Under the pieces are notes generated by a model. That model was given only the letters and a program-made list of their open reading frames with translations. It was not told the DNA's origin and did not search any database. From IMG/VR virus record IMGVR_UViG_3300005253_000639, positions 1-48,560 of that record: a stretch of 48,560 bases of DNA; one strand, 5' to 3'. Below are positions 1 to 8,564 of the stretch, piece after piece. Each line of letters opens with the position of its first letter. The first letter of the stretch is position 1. A program made the translations under genes and the position numbers. The stretch is from a virus.

Positions 1-2
1 TA

Positions 3-599
3 GTAAAAGAGAAGAATATATATAGAATAGATTTTAATCAGGGGGTTGACTGCAGGCTGATGACAGAAAAAAAAGCGGATCTCATTAAGGGCTTACCAAT
101 ATTTCCCTTTCGGTTTGCATTTGACGGAATGCATGAAGATGGTTATTGGCAAAGAGCCACAAAAATTATGATTGACAGAGGATACAAAAGATTTACAAAC
201 TATGTACTTTTTAACTTTAAAGACACTTCGGAAGATTTTTATTATAGATTAAAATTACATTCCGAACTTTCATATAAATACAAAGCAGAAATTGACGCTT
301 TTCCAATGAAATATAAACCAATATTAAATATACAAAAACAAAAAAATTATGTAGGTATAAACTGGACTAAAAAAGAACTGAGCGGGTTTAATGCCTTGAT
401 AGGAAATCATTCAGGTACTGGTATAGTATCAACAAGAAACAGGAAGGTGTTTAATAATAATGCTATAAACGAATTTGAATATTTCTACGGTAAGAATGAA
501 AAGGAATTTAAAAGATTAATAAACTACGAAAACATACGTGAATTATGCAAACGCAAAAGCATGAAAAATATTATAAAAGCAGCAAAAATAAAAAAATGA
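3..599 (+). CDS. Radical SAM protein, C-terminal part (5' end outside window)
   Basis: The frame is open from base 3 with no stop, so the gene enters from the left. The first ATG, at 60, is an internal Met: the residues before it (IDFNQGVDCRL) run straight into a typical radical SAM pattern. That pattern continues with FRFAFDGMHEDGYW, then YVLFNFKDTSEDFYYRL, then DAFPMKYKPI, all typical of the second half of the TIM-barrel in phage radical SAM proteins coded beside the terminase. The CxxxCxxC iron-sulfur motif must lie upstream and is not visible. The substrate is unknown; in such phages it may modify a nucleoside or protein. The stop overlaps the terminase start (ATGA at 596-599). Confidence 0.75.
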   Translation, partial: VKEKNIYRIDFNQGVDCRLMTEKKADLIKGLPIFPFRFAFDGMHEDGYWQRATKIMIDRGYKRFTNYVLFNFKDTSEDFYYRLKLHSELSYKYKAEIDAFPMKYKPILNIQKQKNYVGINWTKKELSGFNALIGNHSGTGIVSTRNRKVFNNNAINEFEYFYGKNEKEFKRLINYENIRELCKRKSMKNIIKAAKIKK

Positions 600-2146
600 T
601 TCTTACGGCAGAAAAAAAAATACAGTTAAATGCTTTAATCGATGCAAGGAAAAGTTTAAGAGTAAAAGGTAATCACTTAAAATTTATGCAGCACTGTTGG
701 AGAAAAAATAAAAAGTTATATCCATTTATAATCGGATTCCACACAAAACGAATTTGTAAAAGAATCGATAAGGCTATTGATGATTATAGAAATGGTGAAT
801 CATCCTATCTACTAATTTCAGTACATCATAGATCCGGTAAAAGTGACATAGTATCAAGATACTTAGGGCCTCATTTTTTAGGTGAATTCCCAAACGACGA
901 AGTTATGCAGGTGACATATAAAGCAGAATTTGCCGCTTCCTTTTCAGGCTATGGCCGGGAAATAATGAGATCACAAATATATCAAGAACTATATCCTAAT
1001 GTTAAACTGTCAGATGATACGAAGAAAAAAAATGAATGGCTGATTGCAGATAAGACCAGAATAAATACAGGTGGGAAATTATACGCATCGGGCCTGCATT
1101 CCGGATTAACAGGAAACGGTTTTTCACTTGGAATATTAGACGATTACTGCAGCGGCAGGGCAGAGGCTGAAAGTTTAGTACAAAGAAATAATGCCTGGGA
1201 CGCTTTCACAAATGATTTTATGACACGTATTGCCCCGGTAGGGATAGTTATTATATTAGCAACGCAATGGCATTGGGATGATATTAACGGGCGTATTCAA
1301 CAGGCTATGAAAGACGATCCAAATTTTCCGCGATTTGAAACAATGGTTTTCCCGGCAAGGTCCAGAGATTACAAAGGGCCCGGTAGATATTCAGGAAAAT
1401 ATTTATTTTTAGAACGCTTTTCGGAAAAATGGTATTTAACGCAGTATGCTACATTAGGAAAATATGGATCTCAGGCCCTACTAGATTGTAATCCGCAATT
1501 AAGAACAGGCGGTCTATTATCACTAGACGGCATAATACTTGAAGATTTAAAAAACTTTCCGGATCTGTTCAGATTAAAATTTGCGCGTATATGGGATTTA
1601 GCACACACAGCAAAACAAAGACAAAAAGACGATCCGGATTATACAAGCGGAACATTACTTGCATTTGAAATGCGACAAAACGATCCGGTATTACATTTAT
1701 GGATAAAACACGTAATACGATTCAGACATGCAGCAACAAAAAGAGATACTGAAATAAAACGAATTGCCGAAATTGACGGCCCTTTCGTAAAGCAGGCAAT
1801 CGAAGATTCGCCAGACGCAAAAGATGCACACGATTATATTAGAAATGCACTTCCTAGTATAAGTTGGAATAAAATAAATATTACAGGCGGAGACAAAACC
1901 GTAAGAGCAACCCCGCTGGAATCTATATTTGAAACACCTGGACATGTGCACGTTGCAAAAGAAAATTGGTATCGAGATTGGCTAGATGAAATAATTAAAT
2001 TTGACGGCCTAGGAACAAGCCACGACGATCAAGTGGATAACCTATCTGCAGGATACATTTTTCTTATAACTAACACGCTACGAATGAGTGATAAATTAAG
2101 AAAGTCACTTGCACAAAGACGAAAAAATATTTATAATAACGCATGA
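596..2146 (+). CDS. terL: Terminase large subunit (TerL)
   Basis: This is the packaging motor: an ATPase that drives DNA into the prohead plus a nuclease that cuts concatemers. With the start at 596 it has 516 residues. Visible motifs are a Walker A-like HHRSGKSD near 77-84, a Walker B LGILDD near 178-183, the coupling motif ATQWH near 222-226, and nuclease acidic residues in IWDLAH (about 334), EDSPD (about 403) and SHDDQVDN (about 477). An in-frame ATG at 545 would overlap the previous gene by 55 bases. I prefer 596 because it forms an ATGA junction, although neither start has a clear SD. The small subunit was not recognised. The portal gene follows with another ATGA overlap. Confidence 0.95.
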   Translation: MILTAEKKIQLNALIDARKSLRVKGNHLKFMQHCWRKNKKLYPFIIGFHTKRICKRIDKAIDDYRNGESSYLLISVHHRSGKSDIVSRYLGPHFLGEFPNDEVMQVTYKAEFAASFSGYGREIMRSQIYQELYPNVKLSDDTKKKNEWLIADKTRINTGGKLYASGLHSGLTGNGFSLGILDDYCSGRAEAESLVQRNNAWDAFTNDFMTRIAPVGIVIILATQWHWDDINGRIQQAMKDDPNFPRFETMVFPARSRDYKGPGRYSGKYLFLERFSEKWYLTQYATLGKYGSQALLDCNPQLRTGGLLSLDGIILEDLKNFPDLFRLKFARIWDLAHTAKQRQKDDPDYTSGTLLAFEMRQNDPVLHLWIKHVIRFRHAATKRDTEIKRIAEIDGPFVKQAIEDSPDAKDAHDYIRNALPSISWNKINITGGDKTVRATPLESIFETPGHVHVAKENWYRDWLDEIIKFDGLGTSHDDQVDNLSAGYIFLITNTLRMSDKLRKSLAQRRKNIYNNA

Positions 2147-3663
2147 GTTTAAGAACAGCACTATCTAATTGGGTTTTTAGTTGGTTTAAAAGTAGAGACG
2201 ATGTTTCAAATCCTACAAAACGACAGCGGAGATCCCCTGTTGATGTTGATTTTACTGACTCCATGCAATGCAACGCAGAATTAACAAAAGGGTTATATCA
2301 CAACAGTTATCCTGGATTAAAACTATCCGGAGCCATGGCATACACACCCATAGCAACGCCAATTTGGTTTATGGGAATTCCTGTTGCATCTACCGCAGAA
2401 GATAACGAAGATATAAACGACAAATTAAAAGAAATAACAAAAGATAAGGTCCAGGATTTTTCAGAAATACATTTACAATCTCACAGAGATGGGACCTGCT
2501 GGATCTATCCGTATTATTCGAATAAAGATGGTAAAGTAATATGGGAATTTATACAGGATGAAACAATAACCGATATAATAAGAGATATAAACACAGGTGA
2601 AATAATAAAACTGATAACCGATGAGGAAATTACTATCTCAACAGATTACGACACAGTCGTTACAGTAAGACGGCAACGAATATTTACTAAAATTAAAGTA
2701 GAAACAAAATGGCTTAAAGGGTCTGGAAGCATACCAGGACAATTAAAAGATAGCGCAAAAAGAAATGTGGCAGGAACAATACCGATTCACTTTTCAAATA
2801 ATAAAGACGGAAACGAGATCCGGGGACATTCTGATTATGAACGTATATTATCGGACCTTAAAAACTACCATGATATTGATTATAAATGGTCTTTATTCTT
2901 ATCAAAGTTCGGGCCGAAAATGGTTGTTGAATTAGAAGATGTTAAAAAATGGCTTGAAAATAATGGCTATAATGATCTTAATGATATAAACATCGCAACC
3001 GATGATATATTTTTAAATTATTATGATAGGGAAAAAATAACTTATATATTTCCGGAAGGGGCTTTTGTAGCATATGATCAAGCTCTTAAAAAAATATTCC
3101 GTAAACTTGTTGAAGGCTCCGGGATATGTGAAATTCTATGGGGCAATAAAGTAAGCGGAAACTTGGGATCTTATGAAGATCAAATGGACCAGGTTGTTAA
3201 GCTTGTAAATGAAAAGAGAAGACAAAAAACAAAATCATATAATAAATTATTTCTTATAACCCTGCAGCTTGAAATGTTGGCAAGTATAAAAACTATACCA
3301 GAGATAGAAATTAAAATAGAATGGGACTTCCTTGCTGCAATAAGCGAAGAAACAAAATCCGTTATATTTAAAAACTTTGCAGAAGGAGTTGCAACATTAA
3401 TAGATGCTGCAGGAATAACAATCGAACAATTATTTAATTTATGGGATAAATTATATCCAGGTTCAACAGAGGATGATTTTGAAATGTTTAGAAAAGGTCT
3501 TGTGGCAATGGCTGAACATAAACAATATAAGGATGCTTCTTTAGAAATCGCGGCAGATTTTAGAGGCGATCAAAGGATAGATGAAAATGAGGAAACAGTA
3601 TTAAATAAATCAACAGATGCGGCAAAAGAATTACAAAAAATCCTATATAATAAACAAAAATGA
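2143..3663 (+). CDS. Portal protein (SPP1 gp6-like)
   Basis: The 506-residue product sits directly after TerL (ATGA overlap). Length, position and sequence fit the SPP1 gp6-type portal, the dodecameric ring at the capsid vertex through which DNA passes and to which TerL docks. The N-terminal half has the usual alternation of short beta-strands (IPIHFSNNKDGNEIRGHSDY) followed by helices (LSDLKNYHDIDYKWSLFLSKF). The C-terminal part is helical and charged. The family is assigned from overall pattern and gene order, not from a single motif. Confidence 0.88.
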   Translation: MSLRTALSNWVFSWFKSRDDVSNPTKRQRRSPVDVDFTDSMQCNAELTKGLYHNSYPGLKLSGAMAYTPIATPIWFMGIPVASTAEDNEDINDKLKEITKDKVQDFSEIHLQSHRDGTCWIYPYYSNKDGKVIWEFIQDETITDIIRDINTGEIIKLITDEEITISTDYDTVVTVRRQRIFTKIKVETKWLKGSGSIPGQLKDSAKRNVAGTIPIHFSNNKDGNEIRGHSDYERILSDLKNYHDIDYKWSLFLSKFGPKMVVELEDVKKWLENNGYNDLNDINIATDDIFLNYYDREKITYIFPEGAFVAYDQALKKIFRKLVEGSGICEILWGNKVSGNLGSYEDQMDQVVKLVNEKRRQKTKSYNKLFLITLQLEMLASIKTIPEIEIKIEWDFLAAISEETKSVIFKNFAEGVATLIDAAGITIEQLFNLWDKLYPGSTEDDFEMFRKGLVAMAEHKQYKDASLEIAADFRGDQRIDENEETVLNKSTDAAKELQKILYNKQK

Positions 3664-4631
3664 CAAGTGCAGAATATAAAAGAATATATTCACGTACCCT
3701 GAGAAGCGGTTCAAGAATAACCAGAGATATAATTAAACAACTACAGTTGACTTTTAATGATGCTGCAAGGCTGGCAGCCACGCAGGTAAGAAATGCAGAG
3801 CTTGCGGGCCTATCGGATCTTACAGTACAGTCATGGCGGAATATTCAATTATCACTACAAGAAGGATCTTTAATGATTACAGACCGGCTTGCAGAGTTGT
3901 TGAATAGAAATTTAATAACCGTCGCAAATAAAGTAACAAGTATCGATAGAACATATTTAGTTAATATAATAATAGAAAATAATATCAAGTTAAGTTTATC
4001 AAATATTCAAAATATATTTACAGGCGTCAATCAAAATGTTTTATTAGCAACCTTGAATCGAATATATGCAGACGGATACACGTACAGCCAAAGAATTTGG
4101 AATGTTGGCCTTAACTATCAGGAAAATATTAGAAGACTTATCACATCTGATCTGGCAGTAGGCAGGGACCTTGTACAAACAGCCAGAGATTTAGAAGTAT
4201 ATGTACTTAAGGACCGGGCCGCGGTTGCTCAACGATGGGGGGATTTATTAAAGGGAAATACTGATTGGTTAAGACGGATAGGAAAAGATATTGATTATAA
4301 TGCTTTGAGAGTAATACGATCCGAATTATATGCATCCCTGCAGAGTGCATCGGCTTTAAGCGGGGCAGCAAATCCGGGTGCTTCAGGATGGTATACATGG
4401 ACCCGACAAAATTCTATTGATTGGGGTTGTAACTGTCCGGATAATGCTGCAGGCAGCCCGTACACATTACACGGTTTACCATCGTATGATCATCCTAATT
4501 GTCTATGCATTGTTACGCCGATTTTAAGAAATAGAACTCAATTTGTAAACGATTTAAAGAAATGGTCGAACGGTGGATCGGTTGACTATATTGATTCATG
4601 GTATTATAATTATTATCAATTCGCAGCCTGA
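3660..4631 (+). CDS. Minor head / head morphogenesis protein (Mu gpF-like)
   Basis: A 323-residue protein overlapping the portal gene by ATGA. The N-terminal 220 residues are mostly helical. The C-terminus has the cysteine/histidine signature of Mu gpF and SPP1 gp7 minor head proteins: WGCNCPDNAAG followed by DHPNCLCIVTPIL. Such proteins bind the portal and are carried in the capsid in few copies. Position between portal and protease/scaffold supports the call. Confidence 0.85.
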   Translation: MTSAEYKRIYSRTLRSGSRITRDIIKQLQLTFNDAARLAATQVRNAELAGLSDLTVQSWRNIQLSLQEGSLMITDRLAELLNRNLITVANKVTSIDRTYLVNIIIENNIKLSLSNIQNIFTGVNQNVLLATLNRIYADGYTYSQRIWNVGLNYQENIRRLITSDLAVGRDLVQTARDLEVYVLKDRAAVAQRWGDLLKGNTDWLRRIGKDIDYNALRVIRSELYASLQSASALSGAANPGASGWYTWTRQNSIDWGCNCPDNAAGSPYTLHGLPSYDHPNCLCIVTPILRNRTQFVNDLKKWSNGGSVDYIDSWYYNYYQFAA

Positions 4632-4634
4632 GTA

Positions 4635-4663
4635 TTGACAAATATGGATAATTTTGTGATTAT
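4635..4663 (+). promoter_or_regulatory. Possible sigma70-type promoter for the protease/scaffold gene
   Basis: TTGACA at 4635-4640 is a perfect -35. After 17 bases comes GATTAT (4658-4663), a weak -10 preceded by TG. It lies in one of the few gaps of the head operon, followed by a strong SD (GGAGGGG) before the ATG at 4684. It could boost scaffold and capsid over terminase and portal. Confidence 0.4.
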
Positions 4664-4683
4664 ATAAATGGAGGGGCTTTTAT

Positions 4684-5862
4684 ATGCCACCAAAACAACT
4701 AAAAGAAATACAGTCTGGTTATAGATGTTTGAATTATGCTATAGCAGAAATAAATATAAGTCCAGATTCTATACCGAATACAATCCCTGCAGAATATTTA
4801 AAAGAATGGCAAGCAGGAGATCCAGATCCATATTATAAAATACAGATGATAGAATATCCTATTTTATCAAACAGAATAAATTATCAAGAATCATTTTTTA
4901 AATCCTTTATATCTAAATTAAAAGAAAGACCGATCCCGGGAAGTAAAGCGGGCCATAATATGTGGTGGGGAGCCAGACCGGAAACAGATTTTATTATGAT
5001 AGGTGCTAAACTTGAAAGTAATGGAGACGGAACAGGAAAGGTTTATTTTAAAAATTATATTCCGCCAAAAGGCGAAAGCGGCAATAATGAGAATTTTATA
5101 ATTGAAAATAAAACTGACATGGTACATTATTCTCTTGTATCCTGGCCACGAACAGAAAGGTACGAGGACGAAGAAGGGAACGAAATTACAAATGCAATCG
5201 AGTCAATGAAAGGAGAACGAAACGACGCAGTAGAATACGGGCTTGGAGGTATGAAACAAACAACAAATGCAGGAGAAAACGAATATAACAAAGGTCTTAA
5301 CGAACTGAATAAATTAACTATTAATTTACCAGATCTTACAGATAATAAAAGCAAGGGAGAGGGAAACTTGACTAAGGAAGAACTTTTGAAAAAAATCAAT
5401 ACCCTGAGAGAAAACGGCGATCTTACCCTACAGGAAATTGCCGAATCAATGGGCTTGAAAAATCAAGTCGTGAAAAGCGAACATACCGAAGCTTTAAAAA
5501 TTGTTAATGCAATTAAAAAGCTTGGTATGGAAAATCCTATTGAAGATATAAAAGCTTTAAAGGAAATAATCGAATCCGATAAGGAAGCGGTTTTAAATGC
5601 CAGACTTGATAAAGAATTTGGTACAAATCCGGATGCTGAAGATAAAGAAAATTATTTACGGATGCATGCAGGAAACCAGATAGCAAATATAAAAGGAAAG
5701 GATCTTGAAGAAAAAATTGAAAACGTAAAAAAAGATTCAATTACTATTAAATTTGCAAAAGAAAGAGCGGATTACAATGCGGATGTAAATACTATCGGTA
5801 TTGTTGAAACAACCAAAAAGAAAGTACCTGTAAAAACAGGACGCAGAATCGACAAGGTTTAA
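4684..5862 (+). CDS. Prohead protease fused to scaffold domain
   Basis: 392 residues with two parts. Residues 1-160 resemble phage prohead serine proteases: a His in PGSKAGH (H91), then DFIMIGAKLE and GKVYFKNYIP strands, then HYSLVSWPR with the likely nucleophile Ser at 150 or 153. Residues about 229-392 are charged and helical (TKEELLKKINTLRENGDLTL onward), as expected for an internal scaffold that is later cleaved. The order protease/scaffold, decoration, capsid is standard. SD is GGAGGGG, 7 bases from the ATG. An internal start at 5368 may give scaffold alone. Confidence 0.82.
   Translation: MPPKQLKEIQSGYRCLNYAIAEINISPDSIPNTIPAEYLKEWQAGDPDPYYKIQMIEYPILSNRINYQESFFKSFISKLKERPIPGSKAGHNMWWGARPETDFIMIGAKLESNGDGTGKVYFKNYIPPKGESGNNENFIIENKTDMVHYSLVSWPRTERYEDEEGNEITNAIESMKGERNDAVEYGLGGMKQTTNAGENEYNKGLNELNKLTINLPDLTDNKSKGEGNLTKEELLKKINTLRENGDLTLQEIAESMGLKNQVVKSEHTEALKIVNAIKKLGMENPIEDIKALKEIIESDKEAVLNARLDKEFGTNPDAEDKENYLRMHAGNQIANIKGKDLEEKIENVKKDSITIKFAKERADYNADVNTIGIVETTKKKVPVKTGRRIDKV
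5368..5862 (+). CDS. Possible internal in-frame start giving free scaffold protein
   Basis: A TTG codon at 5368, in frame with the protease/scaffold gene (codon 229), is preceded by the purine-rich GGGAGAGGG (5355-5363), a good SD for its distance. The 164-residue product would be the scaffold half alone, as in lambda C/Nu3. The purine run also encodes Lys, Gly and Glu of the full-length protein, so the SD could be chance. Confidence 0.35.
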   Translation: MTKEELLKKINTLRENGDLTLQEIAESMGLKNQVVKSEHTEALKIVNAIKKLGMENPIEDIKALKEIIESDKEAVLNARLDKEFGTNPDAEDKENYLRMHAGNQIANIKGKDLEEKIENVKKDSITIKFAKERADYNADVNTIGIVETTKKKVPVKTGRRIDKV

Positions 5863-5872
5863 GGGGTAAATT

Positions 5873-6283
5873 ATGAGTGATGTAAATTTACCGGCAGATC
5901 CAGATACAAGAGCAGATTTTGCCAATTTTGTATTAGAAGAAAATTGCGATCATATACCTATTGTTGCAGAAGCAGCTATGACATATCGGGACATGATTGT
6001 AATGGAACCCTGGTGCGGAATAGCAGATCATACTTTGGCTATAGGGGCCGCCGGAACACTACACGTTAAAAGAGGTATACTTGTTAGATCTTCACGGATT
6101 GAAACGGGAACCGTATTTGCTTTATTCGGACAAGAAGTATGGTTCAACGCAGTAACGGGGGAATATATAGACACAGAAGCTGAGGATCTTTTTCTTGTTG
6201 GTTATGTTCGCGAAGCTGTAAACGCCGACGGCGTATTTGGATTTGAAAAACGTCGATATGTTATTGAAGGGGAGGCAACCTAA
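5873..6283 (+). CDS. Capsid decoration protein (DUF2190-like)
   Basis: 136 residues, beta-rich, just before the capsid gene. The C-terminal pattern LVGYVREAVNADGVFGFEKR matches the closing strand of small capsid-stabilising proteins of the DUF2190 type, which have VG, then A, then G and a hydrophobic strand. It probably binds the capsid surface after expansion. SD AAGGGG, 8 bases from the ATG. It ends in a TAATG junction with the capsid gene. Confidence 0.7.
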   Translation: MSDVNLPADPDTRADFANFVLEENCDHIPIVAEAAMTYRDMIVMEPWCGIADHTLAIGAAGTLHVKRGILVRSSRIETGTVFALFGQEVWFNAVTGEYIDTEAEDLFLVGYVREAVNADGVFGFEKRRYVIEGEAT

Positions 6284-7548
6284 TGAAAGAATTGATTGAT
6301 TATAAATTAACCCCTGAGAAACTTATTCAAAGGCGCGTTAATAACGAAGAAGGAATTGACTCTGCTATATTTGAAGGTACTATTAAGAATTACACAGGTA
6401 AGGAAAAAATAGTAAAATATAAAAATATAGATGAAGAATTAAGATCTTTTGTTGTACCAGCGGGTAAATTGTGGAATCGAAAATGTGCTCAATACAATGA
6501 ATTTTGGAATCGAATTGAAGATCAACTTAAACTTGTAAAAGATCAAATAGACAGAAAAGTAAACATTGAACAATTTCCGGATGATTATTATACCTTAATT
6601 GATATAATGAGAATTGATATTACAAGACGCAGAATTCAGGAAATGGATTACACCGGTGAAATGACAAACGAGATTACAAATGTTAACTATTCAAAAACAG
6701 TCGGACTTAACGAATTCAGAGATTATACCGGAGCTTTCAAAACTATGCATGCTACAAACGACACTGTACCAATGATAGAACAGAAAACCGGAGAAACTGG
6801 TTCCGTTGAAATGGCTTTACAGGCATTAGGGCATCAAAGATCCCTTGAAGATGAATTATACAATTTAGATATTTATTCGCTCGAAAAAGTTAATAGAGCA
6901 GTCACAAGAGCGCATGTCGGTTGGAGAAACGATCAATGTTTAGGAATGCTGATTGCTTTAACCGCAGCGAATGCCTGGGCAGCAAGACAGCAACAGCCCG
7001 CAATAAATATCGCAGGACAGACAGCCGAAGAAAATATATATCAGACTCTTGATACAGCAATCGAAAGACTGATTAACTTAAACGATCCGCAGACAGAACA
7101 ACCGATCGATGCTCCAAAATTAGTATTAGCTTGTAGACCTAACGACGTGAGACGAATCAACAAAGCTATAAACGGAGTAATAAATCTATACAGAGGTCAG
7201 CCTTCAAATTATGCTGCACTAACAGACATAACAGAAATATGGCCCTACAGAGGGGACGTATTTTATCGCGGACCTGATAGAATCGTATACGACGGAATTG
7301 CAGAAAACACAGCTTATTTATTTGTACCTGGTTCCGCAGGATCTCCATTCTGGACTTTGGTTAAACGTCAGTTAACACAGGAAATCGGTAGAGGCTCTGT
7401 ATTACAACTATCCAGGGAACAAAGAGCTTGGTATTTTGTACAGACTCAATACGCGAAAGAATTCTTGGGAGAAACAGACGGTTGCGCAAATGGAACAGGT
7501 TTTGTAATAGAAATTACATTACCAGATTCAGGTGCAGACGAAACTTAA
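6283..7548 (+). CDS. Major capsid protein (HK97 fold)
   Basis: 421 residues, start at a TAATG overlap with SD GGGGAGG. A helical N-terminus (about 1-100) is followed by the mixed alpha/beta body of HK97-type capsid proteins. Recognisable parts are LACRPNDVRRINKAI (the backbone-helix region), then VFYRGPDRIVYDG and TAYLFVPGSAGSPFW near the C-terminus. Position after protease/scaffold and decoration is decisive. It ends in two tandem terminators, fitting the most abundant virion protein. Confidence 0.9.
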   Translation: MKELIDYKLTPEKLIQRRVNNEEGIDSAIFEGTIKNYTGKEKIVKYKNIDEELRSFVVPAGKLWNRKCAQYNEFWNRIEDQLKLVKDQIDRKVNIEQFPDDYYTLIDIMRIDITRRRIQEMDYTGEMTNEITNVNYSKTVGLNEFRDYTGAFKTMHATNDTVPMIEQKTGETGSVEMALQALGHQRSLEDELYNLDIYSLEKVNRAVTRAHVGWRNDQCLGMLIALTAANAWAARQQQPAINIAGQTAEENIYQTLDTAIERLINLNDPQTEQPIDAPKLVLACRPNDVRRINKAINGVINLYRGQPSNYAALTDITEIWPYRGDVFYRGPDRIVYDGIAENTAYLFVPGSAGSPFWTLVKRQLTQEIGRGSVLQLSREQRAWYFVQTQYAKEFLGETDGCANGTGFVIEITLPDSGADET

Positions 7549-7554
7549 AATAAC

Positions 7555-7582
7555 AAGTTTATTAGAAGCATAAACTTTTTTT
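7555..7582 (+). terminator. Intrinsic terminator 1 after the capsid gene
   Basis: AAGTTTAT (7555-7562) pairs perfectly with ATAAACTT (7570-7577) around a 7-base loop and runs into a T-tract. The AT-rich stem alone would be weak, but a second terminator follows. Confidence 0.7.
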
Positions 7583-7589
7583 CCAAACG

Positions 7590-7616
7590 GGGGCTTGAAA
7601 TATAGCCCCTTTTTTT
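7590..7616 (+). terminator. Intrinsic terminator 2 after the capsid gene
   Basis: GGGGCT (7590-7595) pairs with AGCCCC (7604-7609) around an 8-base loop, followed by seven Ts. With the hairpin at 7555 it insulates the head operon from the accessory cassette. Confidence 0.85.
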
Positions 7617-7623
7617 ATATAGT
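7595..7623 (+). promoter_or_regulatory. Promoter of the glycan/sulfation cassette, overlapping the terminator
   Basis: TTGAAA (7595-7600) and TATAGT (7618-7623) are 17 bases apart and each matches consensus at five of six positions. The predicted transcription start falls at about 7630, on or next to the ATG at 7629. That gene has no SD, so it may be translated from a leaderless or nearly leaderless mRNA. Confidence 0.45.
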
Positions 7624-7628
7624 AGACC

Positions 7629-8345
7629 ATGCAAATAATCACAGTACAATTTAATTATCCGGACAGATCAAATTATAAAATCCTTTTAGATGTATTCAGA
7701 TATTCTTGTCAGAAATATATGCCAAAAGTTAAATTCAATTCAATTTGTATTGAGGCCCCGGAAAATAAAACAGGCCGGGCCCTTAACTTTAATTACAATA
7801 CAATCAAGTTGGAAAAGTGGGTACAGTTTTTAGAATCAACAAAGGATGATAATGTAATATTGGCTGATTGTGATATGATAGCAATAAGATCCGCCGAGCA
7901 TGCTTTTAAATTTGATTTTGATATAGCATATACAGAACGTACCAGGATTAAAAGAATACCCAATAACGGCGGTATTATGTTTGTAAAAGTCAACCACAAG
8001 TCGGTAAACTTTTTTAAGGAAATGCTTAAAATAAATATCAAGATGCTACACGATAGCAGATTCCATCAATTATGGCGGAGTAAATATGCAGGAATGAATC
8101 AAGCCGCTTTTGGATATATGACAGAAACGTATAGGGATAAAATAAATCTACATAAATTTAAGACGATAGAATTTAATGCTGTTGATTGTGACTGGCCGAG
8201 CATAAACGATAAAACCATATTCGTACATTGTAAATCCAAATTAAGAAAAATGATACTGAAGGAAAATCCAGGCCGACCGGAATATAAAAAAGCCGCTACT
8301 TTGTGGTACGGATTACATAAGGAAATGGTAAATAAGAAAAAATAA
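7629..8345 (+). CDS. GT-A-type glycosyltransferase, copy 1
   Basis: 238 residues. A nucleotide-sugar binding N-terminus (MQIITVQFNY) leads to a DxD metal-binding motif, ADCDM (D80 and D82), then IPNNGGIMFVK and YAGMNQAAFGY (about 153-163). The C-terminal IFVHCKSKLRK corresponds to the HxxGxxK-like end of GT8-type enzymes. It is related to the products at 8565 and 11807 in start, DxD, MNQA and HxKxxxR motifs. It probably transfers a sugar from a nucleotide-sugar in the cytoplasm; the acceptor is unknown. First gene of the accessory cassette. Confidence 0.78.
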   Translation: MQIITVQFNYPDRSNYKILLDVFRYSCQKYMPKVKFNSICIEAPENKTGRALNFNYNTIKLEKWVQFLESTKDDNVILADCDMIAIRSAEHAFKFDFDIAYTERTRIKRIPNNGGIMFVKVNHKSVNFFKEMLKINIKMLHDSRFHQLWRSKYAGMNQAAFGYMTETYRDKINLHKFKTIEFNAVDCDWPSINDKTIFVHCKSKLRKMILKENPGRPEYKKAATLWYGLHKEMVNKKK

Positions 8346-8358
8346 AGGAGAAATAGAA

Positions 8359-8556
8359 ATGGAAAAAGGTATATGTGAACATTGCAATTTTTGGATCGAT
8401 AGATATGGATTTAGGGGTGAAGAACTTAGAATTGATGCGGAATGTAGAAAAAACGCACCTAGAAATATAAGAGAAAACGATCCGGAACACAAAAGAATAT
8501 TTCCAGTAACTAATTGTAATGATTTATGTGGAGATTGGGAAAAAATAAAGCAATAG
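8359..8556 (+). CDS. Small Cys-rich protein, zinc-binding type
   Basis: 65 residues with SD AAAGGAG. The pattern CEHCNFW, then ECRKNAPR, then FPVTNCNDLCGDW is typical of a small phage protein family in which four or five cysteines probably bind zinc and the C-terminus ends in CGxW. Role unknown. It sits between two glycosyltransferase genes. Confidence 0.7.
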   Translation: MEKGICEHCNFWIDRYGFRGEELRIDAECRKNAPRNIRENDPEHKRIFPVTNCNDLCGDWEKIKQ

Positions 8557-8564
8557 GTAATAAA

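Noticed and set aside
545-595. Upstream ATG for the terminase gene
   Set aside because: It adds 17 Lys/Tyr-rich residues read from another gene's end and has no SD; the ATGA junction at 596 fits the genome's pattern.
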